A DNA stretch of 33,797 nt from Thermoplasmata archaeon (GTDB taxonomy: Archaea > Thermoplasmatota > Thermoplasmata > Thermoplasmatales > Thermoplasmataceae): contig JAJZAR010000003.1 of NCBI GenBank assembly GCA_021799315.1, positions 1-33,797 of the forward strand, read 5' to 3'. The notes under the pieces are model-generated. The model saw only the letters and a program-made list of their open reading frames with translations, did no database searches and was not told where the DNA came from. The position numbers and the translations under genes are program-made. Below, piece by piece: positions 1 to 10,472 of the stretch; position 1 is the first letter of the stretch; every line of letters begins with the position of its first letter.

Positions 1-1095
1 AGTTAGTTTTAGGGACCTTAACCCTCGTCTAGGATGTTCCCTTCACGGGTACAGAGCTTATCCCTGCACCCTAGCACCCAGCTTCTACGATTTGGACAAG
101 TTCGGAGTTCGATAAGTCGACGCGGACTTTCGCCCGCTAACCAACTATTCGGTCGCTCTACCTCGCCCAACATCTCTGCTGAGGTCTACCTGCGGGTAGT
201 ATCGGGGGGAACCCGCTATTACCGGCCTAGATTGGCCTTTAACCCCTACACCCAAGTCATCTGAACGATTTGCACATCAGAACCAGTTGGGTCCTCCACC
301 AAGTTTTCACTTAGCTTCAACCTACTCAGGTGTAGATCGACCGGATTCGGGTCTTCCTCAAGTGACTTACGCATTTGTTACGTTACACCTCCATTGCTGT
401 GCGTGTAATTGCTTTCGCTACGGCTACCTCTCATAAGAGTTAACCTCGCCACTCAATAAAACTCCCTGGCCCGTTCTTCAACACGGATAATAGAACACCG
501 CTCACTTCGTGTTAGGAAGATCACCGCTTGAGTGCCCTATAAGTTTATCACTGCCTGGTTTCAGGTACTTTTCACTACCCTTCCGGGTTGCTTTTCAGTT
601 TTCCCTCACGGTACTTGTTTGCTATCGGACTTGAGAAGTATTTAAGGTTGGATGTTGATGCCACCCATCTTCCCACGCGAATAACGACGCATGGTACTCT
701 GGAACTTCTTCCTCGTAACCTTTACTCTTACTCTTACAGGACTATCACCTTCTTTGGTTGACCTTTCCAGGTCATTCTGATTCAAGTACTAGGTATTGGG
801 AAGAGTCCTAACTCCACATCTTTTTCTTTTTTTCAAAGAAAAATTCGGTTTGCCTTATACCGCTTTCGATCGCCTTTAATAACGGTATCTCGATTGATTT
901 CTTTTCCTTCAGGTACTAAGATGTTTCAATTCCCTGAGTTCCCTCTCCTTTCGGAGTGTCTTACGACAGGAAGTCCCATTCGGACATTCTTGGATCAAGG
1001 GCTCCTTGCGCCTCCCCAAGACATTTCGCAGCTTGGCACGTCCTTCATCGGCTCTCAAACCAAACCATCCCCCAGACAGTTTTCACAGATTGCAC
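1..1095 (-). rRNA. 23S ribosomal RNA, 5' portion (truncated at window start); 5' boundary approximate
   Basis: Reverse complement carries conserved 23S 5'-domain motifs (e.g. GCCGATGAAGGACGTGCCAAGCTGCG near 1030-1060 and GGGACCTTAA-type sequence near position 15). Small ORFs here are spurious. Confidence 0.95.
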
Positions 1096-1491
1096 AATCC
1101 ATTTTGCTGGAACATTAACTGGCTTCATTGATTATTGAAATAATCTCATACCCTTCCCCCTTGATATCTATTCAAGGAGTGCATCTCTTAGTGCGTATCG
1201 GTGGTATTAAACCGTGCCATATTAACATTTTGGTAAACCCTTATTTTTACCACTGTTTCTTTGCCAATTAAATGGAAAACGATCGTTATTAAAGAGACAG
1301 TAAAAATGGTTGTTATAGCTGAAATTAAATATCAAGCATTGTCGTGAAACATAATGAAACACTGCTCAAAACCTCTAATCTTTCAGAGACTCGGGAGACA
1401 ATGACCGCATTTAGACCATAAAATCCTTAGAAATTGGGCCGGAGGCAATAATATAAGGAGCATAAAGTTCAGAAAACAATGAACGGCACAC

Positions 1492-2460
1492 TCAGATCTT
1501 CAATTTTTGATTTCTTTGAACATATCTATCCATTGTTATCTCTGAGATATCTGTTGAATACAAGCCTATTCGTGATATGTCCTCCAGTATACCGGAAAAA
1601 TTTACATCTCCATACTTTTTAGCCATCATGCTTTCCTTCTTCACTTTTATGGAATCCTTAATGTTCACAATCTTGTTCAGTGTTTTCAGATCGGCTCCCA
1701 TGAATGCAGTTGTGGCTTCCTGAAACACTTCGTTACATTCTTTCATAAAGGACCTCAATTCTCCCTTTCTCTTTTGATCCATTGTCTCACATTCCTTGAG
1801 AATGTTGCATATATTGACGGCATGATCTGCAACCCTCTCCAGAATCCTTGAAAAAATAAGATTAAAAACAGTGTCCGTCTCCTCATGCCTGCCCATGGAG
1901 ATTTCCTTCATTATGTAAAAATGATACCTGTCTACATCGTCGTCCCTTCCAATGATGTTATCTAAAAGCTCTCTCTCCATAGAATCCATGCCCCTAAGAG
2001 TGTCAACAAGCATCATCTGAACATTCATAATCATCCTTTTGAGAGCCGTAGATAGGGGAAAGCTTCCTGAATCCAGAACGTTTTGGAGAGTTATGGCATT
2101 TGCAGACTCTTCAAAGATCTCCACGCCCATCACCAACCTTGAAAATCTCTTCACAACGCTCTTGATGTCCTGGCTTATATATGTTTGAGATTTTACAATA
2201 AGTATATCGAAACCAGATATGTATAGAGAGACAAGGGTTCTGGGAAGGAGGTCGTCCGTAAACGTGCCACTTACGTCAAGTTCCCTGATTACTTCCTTCT
2301 TTTTGCTTTCATTCATAAAAATTGTGAGCGAATCACCGGAAGATTCGAGCGATAGGATACTCCCTTTTGATATACCGTTCTGTTTCACCCATTCTGGAGG
2401 CAAAGAGACAATGTAAGTTGATCCACCAGTTATCTGAACCTTCCGCGTTTCAATGGCCAT
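1492..2460 (-). CDS. Phosphate uptake regulator, AbrB/SpoVT N-terminal domain fused to PhoU domain
   Basis: 322 aa ORF; N-term 'RKVQITGGSTYIVSLPPEWVKQNGISKGS' is AbrB-like, followed by PhoU-like helical repeats. Confidence 0.85.
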   Translation of the reverse strand: MAIETRKVQITGGSTYIVSLPPEWVKQNGISKGSILSLESSGDSLTIFMNESKKKEVIRELDVSGTFTDDLLPRTLVSLYISGFDILIVKSQTYISQDIKSVVKRFSRLVMGVEIFEESANAITLQNVLDSGSFPLSTALKRMIMNVQMMLVDTLRGMDSMERELLDNIIGRDDDVDRYHFYIMKEISMGRHEETDTVFNLIFSRILERVADHAVNICNILKECETMDQKRKGELRSFMKECNEVFQEATTAFMGADLKTLNKIVNIKDSIKVKKESMMAKKYGDVNFSGILEDISRIGLYSTDISEITMDRYVQRNQKLKI

Positions 2461-2507
2461 ATACCTAAATAGATAGCGAGGTAAAATATTTTTTCTATAT
2501 AGATTAC

Positions 2508-3296
2508 CTATTTCCTATATTGACTTACCTTCCTCTGGCTCCTGCTTATTGATACGCTGAATATACCAATAATAACAAAGATGATACCCAGTAAGGTGTA
2601 AAGGACAATGTAGTTCAACATGAGAGACAGAGTGAATTGATATTCTGGATAAAGAATAGGACCTCTGACAAACCCTGTGGTCACATTGCCAGCACCTGTT
2701 GAGGTGGTATAATTGAGATTTACCTCAACGTAATAATCGCCACTGCGAATATTTGAAAACGACTGGCTAACAGATATAGAACCGTCTACAGGAGTCATAT
2801 TTTTTAAGAAAACTCTATCGGTAAGGTTAAGAAACTCGCCCGAGTTATATAGGAGAAATACAGGCATGAATGTTGTTGTACTATTCAGACCACTGAAACT
2901 GGCGTTTACTGTGAAATTGTGATAAGCACCGGAATAGGGGGATATATTCACTGTGAAATTAGAATCGCCTGGCGTATGACCTTCCAAAGTTCCCGGGTCA
3001 GAAAAAACGACAGGTGTCATGAGCAGAGACTGCACCACAAGAAGAATAATGAAAAAAACAATTCCATACTTCATTCTTTTTTTGAACCCCCATGTATTGG
3101 TAAAATGCATGGCAAGGAAAAATATGATTGGTATGGCAAAAATTACATAAATCAGATATGTCACGTAAATATACAGGCCCAAAACCGCAAGAGATGGCAA
3201 AAGTGCCAATACAGGCATTGTCCATTTTCTGTTCTTCTTTAAATATAAAAGAAGGTTCCCATTTTTCTGCTGAGTCTTCAACTCGATCGATCCCAT
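2508..3296 (-). CDS. Hypothetical membrane protein with extracytoplasmic domain
   Basis: 262 aa ORF with several hydrophobic helices and N-X-S/T sequons in the central segment. Confidence 0.7.
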   Translation of the reverse strand: MGSIELKTQQKNGNLLLYLKKNRKWTMPVLALLPSLAVLGLYIYVTYLIYVIFAIPIIFFLAMHFTNTWGFKKRMKYGIVFFIILLVVQSLLMTPVVFSDPGTLEGHTPGDSNFTVNISPYSGAYHNFTVNASFSGLNSTTTFMPVFLLYNSGEFLNLTDRVFLKNMTPVDGSISVSQSFSNIRSGDYYVEVNLNYTTSTGAGNVTTGFVRGPILYPEYQFTLSLMLNYIVLYTLLGIIFVIIGIFSVSISRSQRKVSQYRK

Positions 3297-3614
3297 ATGG
3301 AAAATTGCACTATTTACCTTTTCATTTTGGGCGACATTGAATGCTATTAGAGCTTCACCTTATATCTTCGATTGATACTTGAAACTCTGGTTCAAGAGGA
3401 GAAGGACAAGAGGTTAAGGAACATGATGTACAAAGTTTTTGACTCAAAGGGAATAACATAAAAAATGAACAACGCTTGATGAAACCTTCTTCTGTATGGG
3501 AAAATGGCGTGACCAATAAAATTGTGTGAATTTAGTTGGTTTTAGATGGAATATCTGTTTGGTGCGAATACATGGTTCCAAAAGGTGTTGCTAATCGGAG
3601 ATAATAGAAAACGT

Positions 3615-4946
3615 CTACAATACATTGAGGTACCTTTTTATCTCCCATTCTGTAACATAAGACCGGAAAGAATCCCATTCACTCTGTTTCACTGTGAGAT
3701 AATTATTGTATACGTGTTCCCCAAGTATTTCTTTCATCAGTTTGCTCTGCCTGAGGTGGTGAATGGACTCTCCAAGACTCTCTGGCATAGATTCTATGCC
3801 AGCTTTCTTTCTCTGAGTACTGTCCATTTTGAATATATCCTTCTCTACAGGTTCAGGCATTTTATAATTATTTTCTATTCCGTCAAAACCCATCCCAAAG
3901 ACTGTTGCGAACTGGAGATAGGGATTTCCTGAGGGATCAGGGCATCTCAATTCAATTCTCTTTCTCATATTGATCCCTGCTGGAACTCGGATGAGTGCAG
4001 TTCTGTTTCTGTTTGCCCATGATATGTACACCGGAGCCTCATATCCAGGAATCAAACGTTTATAAGAATTTACTGTGGATGCAAGAATTGATGAACCGGC
4101 ATTTATGTTTTTGAGAATTCCTGCAATATAGCTTTGAGCGATTTTACTCAACCCATAGCTTTCCTTCTCATCATAAAAGAAGTTCTTTTTTTGATCCTTT
4201 GCCATGAGACTCTGGTGTATGTGCATACCCGACCCGTTTACCCCATTGACTGGTTTAGGCATGAATGAAGCAAACAGTCCATGATTTTGAGCTGCATTTT
4301 TAATGACGCTTTTGAGCATTGTGATACGGTCAGCCATAAGTAATGCATTGGAATATTTCAGGTCAATTTCCTGCTGCCCGAATGCAACTTCATGGTGTGC
4401 TGCTTCAGGTTCATAACCCAGGGCCTTCAGGTTCAGGAGTATTTCCTCTCTAACTTGACTGGCATTATCATTTGGTGTGTGATCAAAATACCCACTATGG
4501 TCTCCTGGTTCAGGTATTGGTTCACCATTCACATCTTTTTTGAACAGGAAGAATTCAAATTCAGGCCCAACATAAAATTCCATTCCTTTGTCCCATGCTT
4601 TCTTCAAATTACGCTCCAGCACATATCGTGGATCAGCAGGAGAACGTTCTCCGTCAGGAGTGAAAATGTTACATATGAATCTTGCAGCGACACCCTTGCT
4701 GCTGTATGGATAAAGAGAATAGGTATCGAGAACAGGAATAGCCCTCATATCAGACTCTTCTATCTGTGCATACCCTGCAACGGAACTGCCATCAAAAACT
4801 ACCCCTTCACTCAGGGCGTCCTCGAATCTGTTTCTTGGCAGCGTGAGAGTCTTCACTCTCCCAAGAATATCGGAGAACTGCATATGCAGAAAATCTACTT
4901 CTTCTTTCCTTAACATTTCCAGGGATAGTTGAACCTTATCTTCCAT
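3615..4946 (-). CDS. glnA: Glutamine synthetase, type I
   Basis: 443 aa; motifs 'FDGSSVAGYAQIEESDM', 'VNGVNGSGMHIHQSL', 'NRNRTALIRVPAG'. Confidence 0.97.
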   Translation of the reverse strand: MEDKVQLSLEMLRKEEVDFLHMQFSDILGRVKTLTLPRNRFEDALSEGVVFDGSSVAGYAQIEESDMRAIPVLDTYSLYPYSSKGVAARFICNIFTPDGERSPADPRYVLERNLKKAWDKGMEFYVGPEFEFFLFKKDVNGEPIPEPGDHSGYFDHTPNDNASQVREEILLNLKALGYEPEAAHHEVAFGQQEIDLKYSNALLMADRITMLKSVIKNAAQNHGLFASFMPKPVNGVNGSGMHIHQSLMAKDQKKNFFYDEKESYGLSKIAQSYIAGILKNINAGSSILASTVNSYKRLIPGYEAPVYISWANRNRTALIRVPAGINMRKRIELRCPDPSGNPYLQFATVFGMGFDGIENNYKMPEPVEKDIFKMDSTQRKKAGIESMPESLGESIHHLRQSKLMKEILGEHVYNNYLTVKQSEWDSFRSYVTEWEIKRYLNVL

Positions 4947-5004
4947 GGGAAGCTAATATGATGGGACATAAAATTTTTTCTAATGGTATTGCCTATATTA
5001 TGAT

Positions 5005-6408
5005 ATGATTGATTTTCTTGAGAGTAGAAGAATTGAACAAAATTACCGCTGGCTGCATGGGGATCTGTTCATAGTAATGAACATTGCAGGAACCAAAGCG
5101 GCAGAGGTCTTCAGAAAAGAATACGGTAATGGAAAACGTATTCTCTGCCTTTGTGGCCATGGAAATAACGGCGGTGACGGAATTATATCGGCCAAAGATC
5201 TCTCAAGAGATAATGAAGTGAAGGTGATTCTTTTCACAGATTCCCAAGGAAATATTTCTTCCATGAACGAGAGGGCCATTCAATATGGATCTCATATTGA
5301 GATTAAGAAAAATCCAGATTCTGACGAAATCAAGAAAACGTGTGAATGGGCTGAAGTCATAATAGATGCTATGCTTGGAACCGGGATCTCAGGCGAATTA
5401 AGGAAACCATATAACAATATTGTGAAAATTGCAAACATGAGTAAAAAAGACATTCTTTCAATTGATATTCCAACAGGTCTTGGTGCGCACTTACAGATAA
5501 ATGCAAAACACACAGTCACTTTTGTGGATAAAAAACCAGAAATGAGTGAGAAAAATTCAGGTATTATCCACATAACAGACATAGGGTTTGGAAATGAGCC
5601 AGTCGATTACACAGGCGCTGGAGAAATGGTTTATTTCCCACTTTTAAAGGATGATGGACATAAGGGAGATAATGGAAGGCTTCATGTTATTGCCGGGTGG
5701 AGCTACCCTGGTGCAGGTTACATGAGTTCCAAGGCCGCCGGGGCTTCACTGGTTGATCTCATATCCTTGAGTGTTCCTGATCATTTATACTCCATATTTT
5801 CATCACGATTTACAGGAGAAATTGTAGTTAGAAGCTCGACAAAGGATGAGGAAAACTTAATGGAAAGAGCCTCGACAATCCTCATTGGCCCAGGTCTGGG
5901 ACAAGGTCCACAGAATCTGAAACTCCTTGAAAGAACCCTTAGAATGAAAAAGAAGTTTGTTTTGGATGCAGATGCCCTGAGAATGCTTCCGGAGATTATG
6001 GATCTTCTACCTGAAGGGACAATTCTGACACCTCATGCCAGTGAATTCAGGCAGTTATCTGGATGGGATGCAACCGAAGAAAACGCAATTAAGTTTGCAA
6101 AGGAGCACAATGTTGTGATCCTTCTGAAGGGGAAAGTTGATCTTATAACAGATGGGGAAAGAGTTGTGCGAAGCAGAGGTGGAAACCCCAGACTTGCCAT
6201 GGGTGGGACAGGAGATATGCTGGCCGGACTTGCCGCAGGTTTTCTATGCAGAGGCATGGCCCCATTGCAGGCTGCTAATCTTGCATCATTTGTAAACAAG
6301 TTAAATGCCGAAAGGATCGCAGTAAATAAATCATACTGGTTTGATGTAGATGAACTACTATCAGGACTGAGCTATACCATGGCTGAGTTATCCAGATTCA
6401 TTAGCTGA
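5005..6408 (+). CDS. nnr: Bifunctional NAD(P)H-hydrate repair enzyme (epimerase + ADP-dependent dehydratase)
   Basis: 467 aa; 'LCGHGNNGGDG' YjeF_N motif and C-terminal 'GGTGDMLAGLAAGFL' carbohydrate-kinase-like motif. Confidence 0.93.
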   Translation: MIDFLESRRIEQNYRWLHGDLFIVMNIAGTKAAEVFRKEYGNGKRILCLCGHGNNGGDGIISAKDLSRDNEVKVILFTDSQGNISSMNERAIQYGSHIEIKKNPDSDEIKKTCEWAEVIIDAMLGTGISGELRKPYNNIVKIANMSKKDILSIDIPTGLGAHLQINAKHTVTFVDKKPEMSEKNSGIIHITDIGFGNEPVDYTGAGEMVYFPLLKDDGHKGDNGRLHVIAGWSYPGAGYMSSKAAGASLVDLISLSVPDHLYSIFSSRFTGEIVVRSSTKDEENLMERASTILIGPGLGQGPQNLKLLERTLRMKKKFVLDADALRMLPEIMDLLPEGTILTPHASEFRQLSGWDATEENAIKFAKEHNVVILLKGKVDLITDGERVVRSRGGNPRLAMGGTGDMLAGLAAGFLCRGMAPLQAANLASFVNKLNAERIAVNKSYWFDVDELLSGLSYTMAELSRFIS

Positions 6409-6431
6409 CTCCCAAGCCTATTTAAACCATA

Positions 6432-7841
6432 GTGTATTTCAAAATGTTGGAAAGAGAGATACCTGACAAAGTGGAAACCCTTGGAGATATTCTGAGAACT
6501 GCCGTACCACGTTTTAGCAGTTACTCTGCAGTGAATTATGGGAAAAATGTGTGGAGCTACAAAGAAATTGATGAAATGAGCCAATCACTTTGCACAGCAA
6601 TAAACAATGAGTTTCCTGTTAAAAAAGGCCAGAGAGTTCTGGTAATTTTACCGCCTAGCATACAGAATGTACTTGCTTACTTCTCTCTCTGGAGCCTTGG
6701 GTTATGCCCGATCCCGGTGGACAGTAAGATCCCATTGGAACTTTTGAACAGGATAGTGTCCAGTGGCAAAATATCCGGATTGGTAACCTACAGTAATCTC
6801 TTCAGCCAGATAGACAAAGAGGATACAGCAGGGCTCTATACACTTCTCACAGATTCAACTGAATTCAGATCTCCGTTTTCTGGAAAAAATCCAGATATGG
6901 AAGGAAACCGTAGAAGAGGCTCCCTTCAGAGACCCAGAATGGAGGAGATGTGCTATGGAGAAAGTGGATATACTGTAAGTATTGATAATATCACAGATGT
7001 AGCCCTGAGCAATATAGGGTGGAATAAAGATGGCAATTTCACTTTCATCGATTTTAATCATGCAACTATTCTCAATGCATTAAAAACAGCTTCTGATACA
7101 TTTCCTATGAGAGAGTCCATACCGCATTTGGTGACTAAAGAACCAATGAATTCATGGGAAGTTGTGGTCTCACTTCTACTACCTCTATACAAAGGAGCAA
7201 GACTCATCATGTGCGAAGGTTATGAAGACGATGTGAAAAAGAATATAGAAAGAAATTGCAGGGACGAAAGCTGCAGTATTTGGACAAGCAATAAGACGTT
7301 TAAAGTTCTGGAAAAATTGGAAAACAACGTCAGAGACAGACTGAGCATAATATACAAAAACACCATAAGCCCAGAAGGAGAATTCAAGTTCCTTGGGAAG
7401 CATATCACATCTCTCTTTTGCCTTGCAGGACATGAATTGTCTGCTCTTCCCATATTTTTCAAGCAATATCTCAAAGAAGCAAATTTCAAATTGCTCGACA
7501 GCGTTAAAGTCTCCCCGGAAACATCTCATCCCATAATTTCCAAGAAAATTTCAGGAGAAGGGTATGAGAATGAGGATGGAAACGTAGAGTTAAAAGATAT
7601 AACGAGCCATGAAGATTCTTTCGAATTCAGTAGGGATGGACCTAGAGGAGACAATTACTTCACAGGTTTTGGAATCCCCACAATTCTTCTTGAAAAATGG
7701 CTGAACGAAAAATTTAAGATCAAACACAATGATCTATCCATAGAAGGAGACCCACTGACTATTCGAATAAAAAATAATTCTAACATCCCTCAGCAATCCT
7801 TACCGGAAATGATAAGCCAGATGTTAGTCATTAAGAATTAA
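6432..7841 (+). CDS. ANL-superfamily-like (AMP-dependent synthetase) protein, probably catalytically degenerate
   Basis: 469 aa; N-terminal 'KKGQRVLVILPPSIQNVLAYFSLWSLGLCPIPVDSKIP' resembles acyl-CoA synthetases, but no TSGTTGxPKG motif. Confidence 0.6.
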   Translation: MYFKMLEREIPDKVETLGDILRTAVPRFSSYSAVNYGKNVWSYKEIDEMSQSLCTAINNEFPVKKGQRVLVILPPSIQNVLAYFSLWSLGLCPIPVDSKIPLELLNRIVSSGKISGLVTYSNLFSQIDKEDTAGLYTLLTDSTEFRSPFSGKNPDMEGNRRRGSLQRPRMEEMCYGESGYTVSIDNITDVALSNIGWNKDGNFTFIDFNHATILNALKTASDTFPMRESIPHLVTKEPMNSWEVVVSLLLPLYKGARLIMCEGYEDDVKKNIERNCRDESCSIWTSNKTFKVLEKLENNVRDRLSIIYKNTISPEGEFKFLGKHITSLFCLAGHELSALPIFFKQYLKEANFKLLDSVKVSPETSHPIISKKISGEGYENEDGNVELKDITSHEDSFEFSRDGPRGDNYFTGFGIPTILLEKWLNEKFKIKHNDLSIEGDPLTIRIKNNSNIPQQSLPEMISQMLVIKN

Positions 7842-8276
7842 TTATTTGGAAACAATTTTTTCCAGACGTTTTATTATTGCCTTAATTCTGTCCATATCTT
7901 TTTGGTAATTTTCATCCTTAGCTGAGGTGGCAATATCCTCCATGTAACTGATAACTCCTTCTATTTCATTGATTGATTCACTCATATCCCTTGGAGATTG
8001 CCCACTTCTCCCATGTCCATGAAATCCAAATTCACTGAATACACTGTCTTCAAGAGAGTATTTACCGCTTTCATCCTTCGATATGGTACCTTCTTCAACC
8101 ATTTTCTGCAGCATAGGATACAGTGATCCTGGAGACGGTCTCCAGAACCCAAAGGTCATCTTTTCTATTGAGTCCATAATCTCTGCGCCATTTTTAGATC
8201 CATCTCTCAAAGCAAACATTACTGAGAATCTGAGATCCTTTCTTCTTCCAAACATTCCTCCCATCATATTTATCAA
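7842..8276 (-). CDS. PadR family transcriptional regulator
   Basis: 144 aa; 'LRFSVMFALRDGSKNGAEIMDSIEKMTFGFWRPSPGSLYPMLQKMVEEGTI' is the PadR wHTH. Confidence 0.93.
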   Translation of the reverse strand: MINMMGGMFGRRKDLRFSVMFALRDGSKNGAEIMDSIEKMTFGFWRPSPGSLYPMLQKMVEEGTISKDESGKYSLEDSVFSEFGFHGHGRSGQSPRDMSESINEIEGVISYMEDIATSAKDENYQKDMDRIKAIIKRLEKIVSK

Positions 8277-8285
8277 AACGGTTAT

Positions 8286-8313
8286 CCGATATCGGTATAT
8301 AGATTTTATCTAT
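8286..8313. promoter_or_regulatory. Candidate operator: palindrome CCGATATCGG (8286-8295) followed by inverted repeat ATAGAT-ttt-ATCTAT (8299-8313)
   Basis: Perfect palindrome plus perfect 6-3-6 inverted repeat 10-37 bp upstream of the padR start codon. Confidence 0.5.
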
Positions 8314-8397
8314 TTTTGCAAGTATAAGACTGTCAATCCTTATAACCTATCCTAAAATTCCTGTATGCCCTTAATTCACAATTTAGAGCTTAGGTGA

Positions 8398-9561
8398 TTG
8401 AGTATGAGTGACGTAAAAAACAATAATGAAAGTGACTTGAGAAAGGGTTTAGAGGGAGTTATTGCCGCAGAGACCAAGATTGGTTATGTTAATGGCACTG
8501 AGGGCAAATTGTTTTATGGCGGGTATGAAATACAGACTCTTGCTGAACAGAGCAACTATGAGGAGGTTTCTTATCTTCTCCTCCATGGAAAGCTTCCTGA
8601 CAGAAATGAATATGAAAAATACTGCAAGGCTCTGAAAGAAAAAGCAACTATTTCGAAGAATGTTGAGAAAATCATAGAAGAAATGGCTGGGAAGGTTCAT
8701 CCCATGTCCATACTGAGAACAGCGGTGTCTTACTTATCAGTAGAAGATAAAAGAGAGTCGGAGTCAGCCCTCGATGCGCAGAAAGAGATGGGGGAATCCC
8801 TTATTGCTAAAATGCCTACAATAGTGGCTGCTATTCAAAGGGCTGATCAGGGTAAGGACATAATAAAACCTGATCCTGATTTGAATTATGCGACAAATTT
8901 TTATCATATGGCTCTGGGAAAAAATCCAGACCCAATTGAGAGCAAGATAATGGATACGGCTCTCATCGTTCATGCAGATCATGGAATGAATGCCTCGACA
9001 TTTTCTGCCATGGTAACAATTTCAACAATGGCAGATATGTATTCAGCCATTACATCAGCCATAAGCACACTGAAAGGTCCTCTTCATGGAGGAGCCAATG
9101 AACGTGCACTCAAGATGTTGCAATCTATGGGTTCTCCAGAAAATGTTGAAAAGAAATTGAGTGAGATGCACGAAAATGGAGAAAGGGTTATGGGATTTGG
9201 TCATAGAGTTTATAAAGTATATGACCCAAGAGCCAAGATACTTAAAAAATTTGCAGAATATTTCGGTGACAGAAGAAAGGATAAACTGTTCGCCACAGCC
9301 ATGAAAACAGAAGAACTCATGATAAACAAGTATGGAGAAAGAGGAATATTTCCAAATGTTGATTTCTATTCAGGCATAATTTACGATTCTCTGGGGTTCA
9401 GCACTGACCTATTTACTCCAATATTCGCAGTTGCCAGAATATCAGGATGGGTTGCGAGGTCTCTTGAATATGCCTCCAATAATAGACTTTTCAGGCCAAA
9501 GGCGAACTATATTGGAGACAGGGGTCCGTTGAAATACGTGGCCATACAGGACAGGGAGTAA
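8398..9561 (+). CDS. gltA: Citrate synthase
   Basis: 387 aa; 'LHGGANERAL', 'GFGHRVYKVYDPRAKIL', 'NVDFYSGIIYDSLGF'. Start may be the second Met (8404). Confidence 0.96.
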   Translation: MSMSDVKNNNESDLRKGLEGVIAAETKIGYVNGTEGKLFYGGYEIQTLAEQSNYEEVSYLLLHGKLPDRNEYEKYCKALKEKATISKNVEKIIEEMAGKVHPMSILRTAVSYLSVEDKRESESALDAQKEMGESLIAKMPTIVAAIQRADQGKDIIKPDPDLNYATNFYHMALGKNPDPIESKIMDTALIVHADHGMNASTFSAMVTISTMADMYSAITSAISTLKGPLHGGANERALKMLQSMGSPENVEKKLSEMHENGERVMGFGHRVYKVYDPRAKILKKFAEYFGDRRKDKLFATAMKTEELMINKYGERGIFPNVDFYSGIIYDSLGFSTDLFTPIFAVARISGWVARSLEYASNNRLFRPKANYIGDRGPLKYVAIQDRE

Positions 9562-10070
9562 TGCCTGAGGAAATCTCGTCTAAAGAGTCTTCTACCACCA
9601 TTTTTGTTCCGGATACATCTGCCATACTTACTGGAAAGATAGACATCTATTCTTTAAATTCCATTGTACCAGAAAGTGTGTTGAACGAAATAAGGAAAGG
9701 TAAAGAAAGCAGAATTTACAATGACGGTTTACACATTTTAAAAACTGCAACACCCACGCATCAATCGGTAGAGATTGTCCGAGAAGCTGCGAAATCATCT
9801 GGTGATATTAGTTTTCTAAGTTCGACTGATATAGATGTTATAGCAATAGCCCTTGAAGTCAAAGGAGTAATACTCAGCGATGATTATTCACTTCAAAACG
9901 TAGCATCCAAATTGAATATTGCGTTCAAACCTTGTGGCCTAAAAGGGATTGAAAAACAAATAAAGTGGGAATTCAGATGCAAGGCTTGCGGCCTAAGGAG
10001 AAGGGAAAGAGTGGAATTCTGCCCCGTGTGTGGACATGTAATGACAAGATATCCAGTACAGAAACAATGA
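9561..10070 (+). CDS. nob1: Nob1-like rRNA maturation endonuclease (PIN domain + zinc ribbon)
   Basis: 169 aa; 'VPDTSAILTGK' PIN motif and 'FRCKACGLRRRERVEFCPVCGH' zinc ribbon; start overlaps gltA stop (taATG). Confidence 0.9.
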   Translation: MPEEISSKESSTTIFVPDTSAILTGKIDIYSLNSIVPESVLNEIRKGKESRIYNDGLHILKTATPTHQSVEIVREAAKSSGDISFLSSTDIDVIAIALEVKGVILSDDYSLQNVASKLNIAFKPCGLKGIEKQIKWEFRCKACGLRRRERVEFCPVCGHVMTRYPVQKQ

Positions 10071-10112
10071 TCAATATTTTTGCTCCCAACATGTGGAGAT
10101 ATATAGCTAATT

Positions 10113-10472
10113 TCAGAGTAAGGGGTATTTCTGGGTTATCTGGTCAATAATGGATTCTTCTGCCGGACCTATACCTATACATGTAACGCTGCCTGGCTCC
10201 ACCTGAGTAAAACCTGCATCTGATATTACAGATGTGAATAATCCAAGAATCTCGCTTTCGCCTTTTAATCTCATGAGTTCATCTTTGTTCGCTAAGCGTA
10301 TAACAACCTTTTTCTGACCTGAACTTTCCCAGTGTTTGAAAGCTTTCTTGTCGTGCTTCTCTGCCCACAGAGCACAATTAACAGCGGCATGGGATGCCTG
10401 TGCGGCAATTTTACCCTTTCCCATATCGAGATCCTTTCTCACACCAATAACGAGTTTATATTCATCTACCAT
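10113..10472 (-). CDS. pth2: Peptidyl-tRNA hydrolase Pth2
   Basis: 119 aa; 'YKLVIGVRKDLDMGKGKIAAQASHAAV' and C-term 'VTCIGIGPAEESIIDQITQKYPLL'. Confidence 0.95.
   Translation of the reverse strand: MVDEYKLVIGVRKDLDMGKGKIAAQASHAAVNCALWAEKHDKKAFKHWESSGQKKVVIRLANKDELMRLKGESEILGLFTSVISDAGFTQVEPGSVTCIGIGPAEESIIDQITQKYPLL

Noticed and set aside
34-1138. Three short plus-strand ORFs in the ORF track
   Set aside because: They lie within the minus-strand 23S rRNA gene and its immediate leader; no protein-like character.
3546-4913. Plus-strand ORFs (128 aa, 173 aa) opposite glnA
   Set aside because: Antisense shadows of a clear glutamine synthetase.
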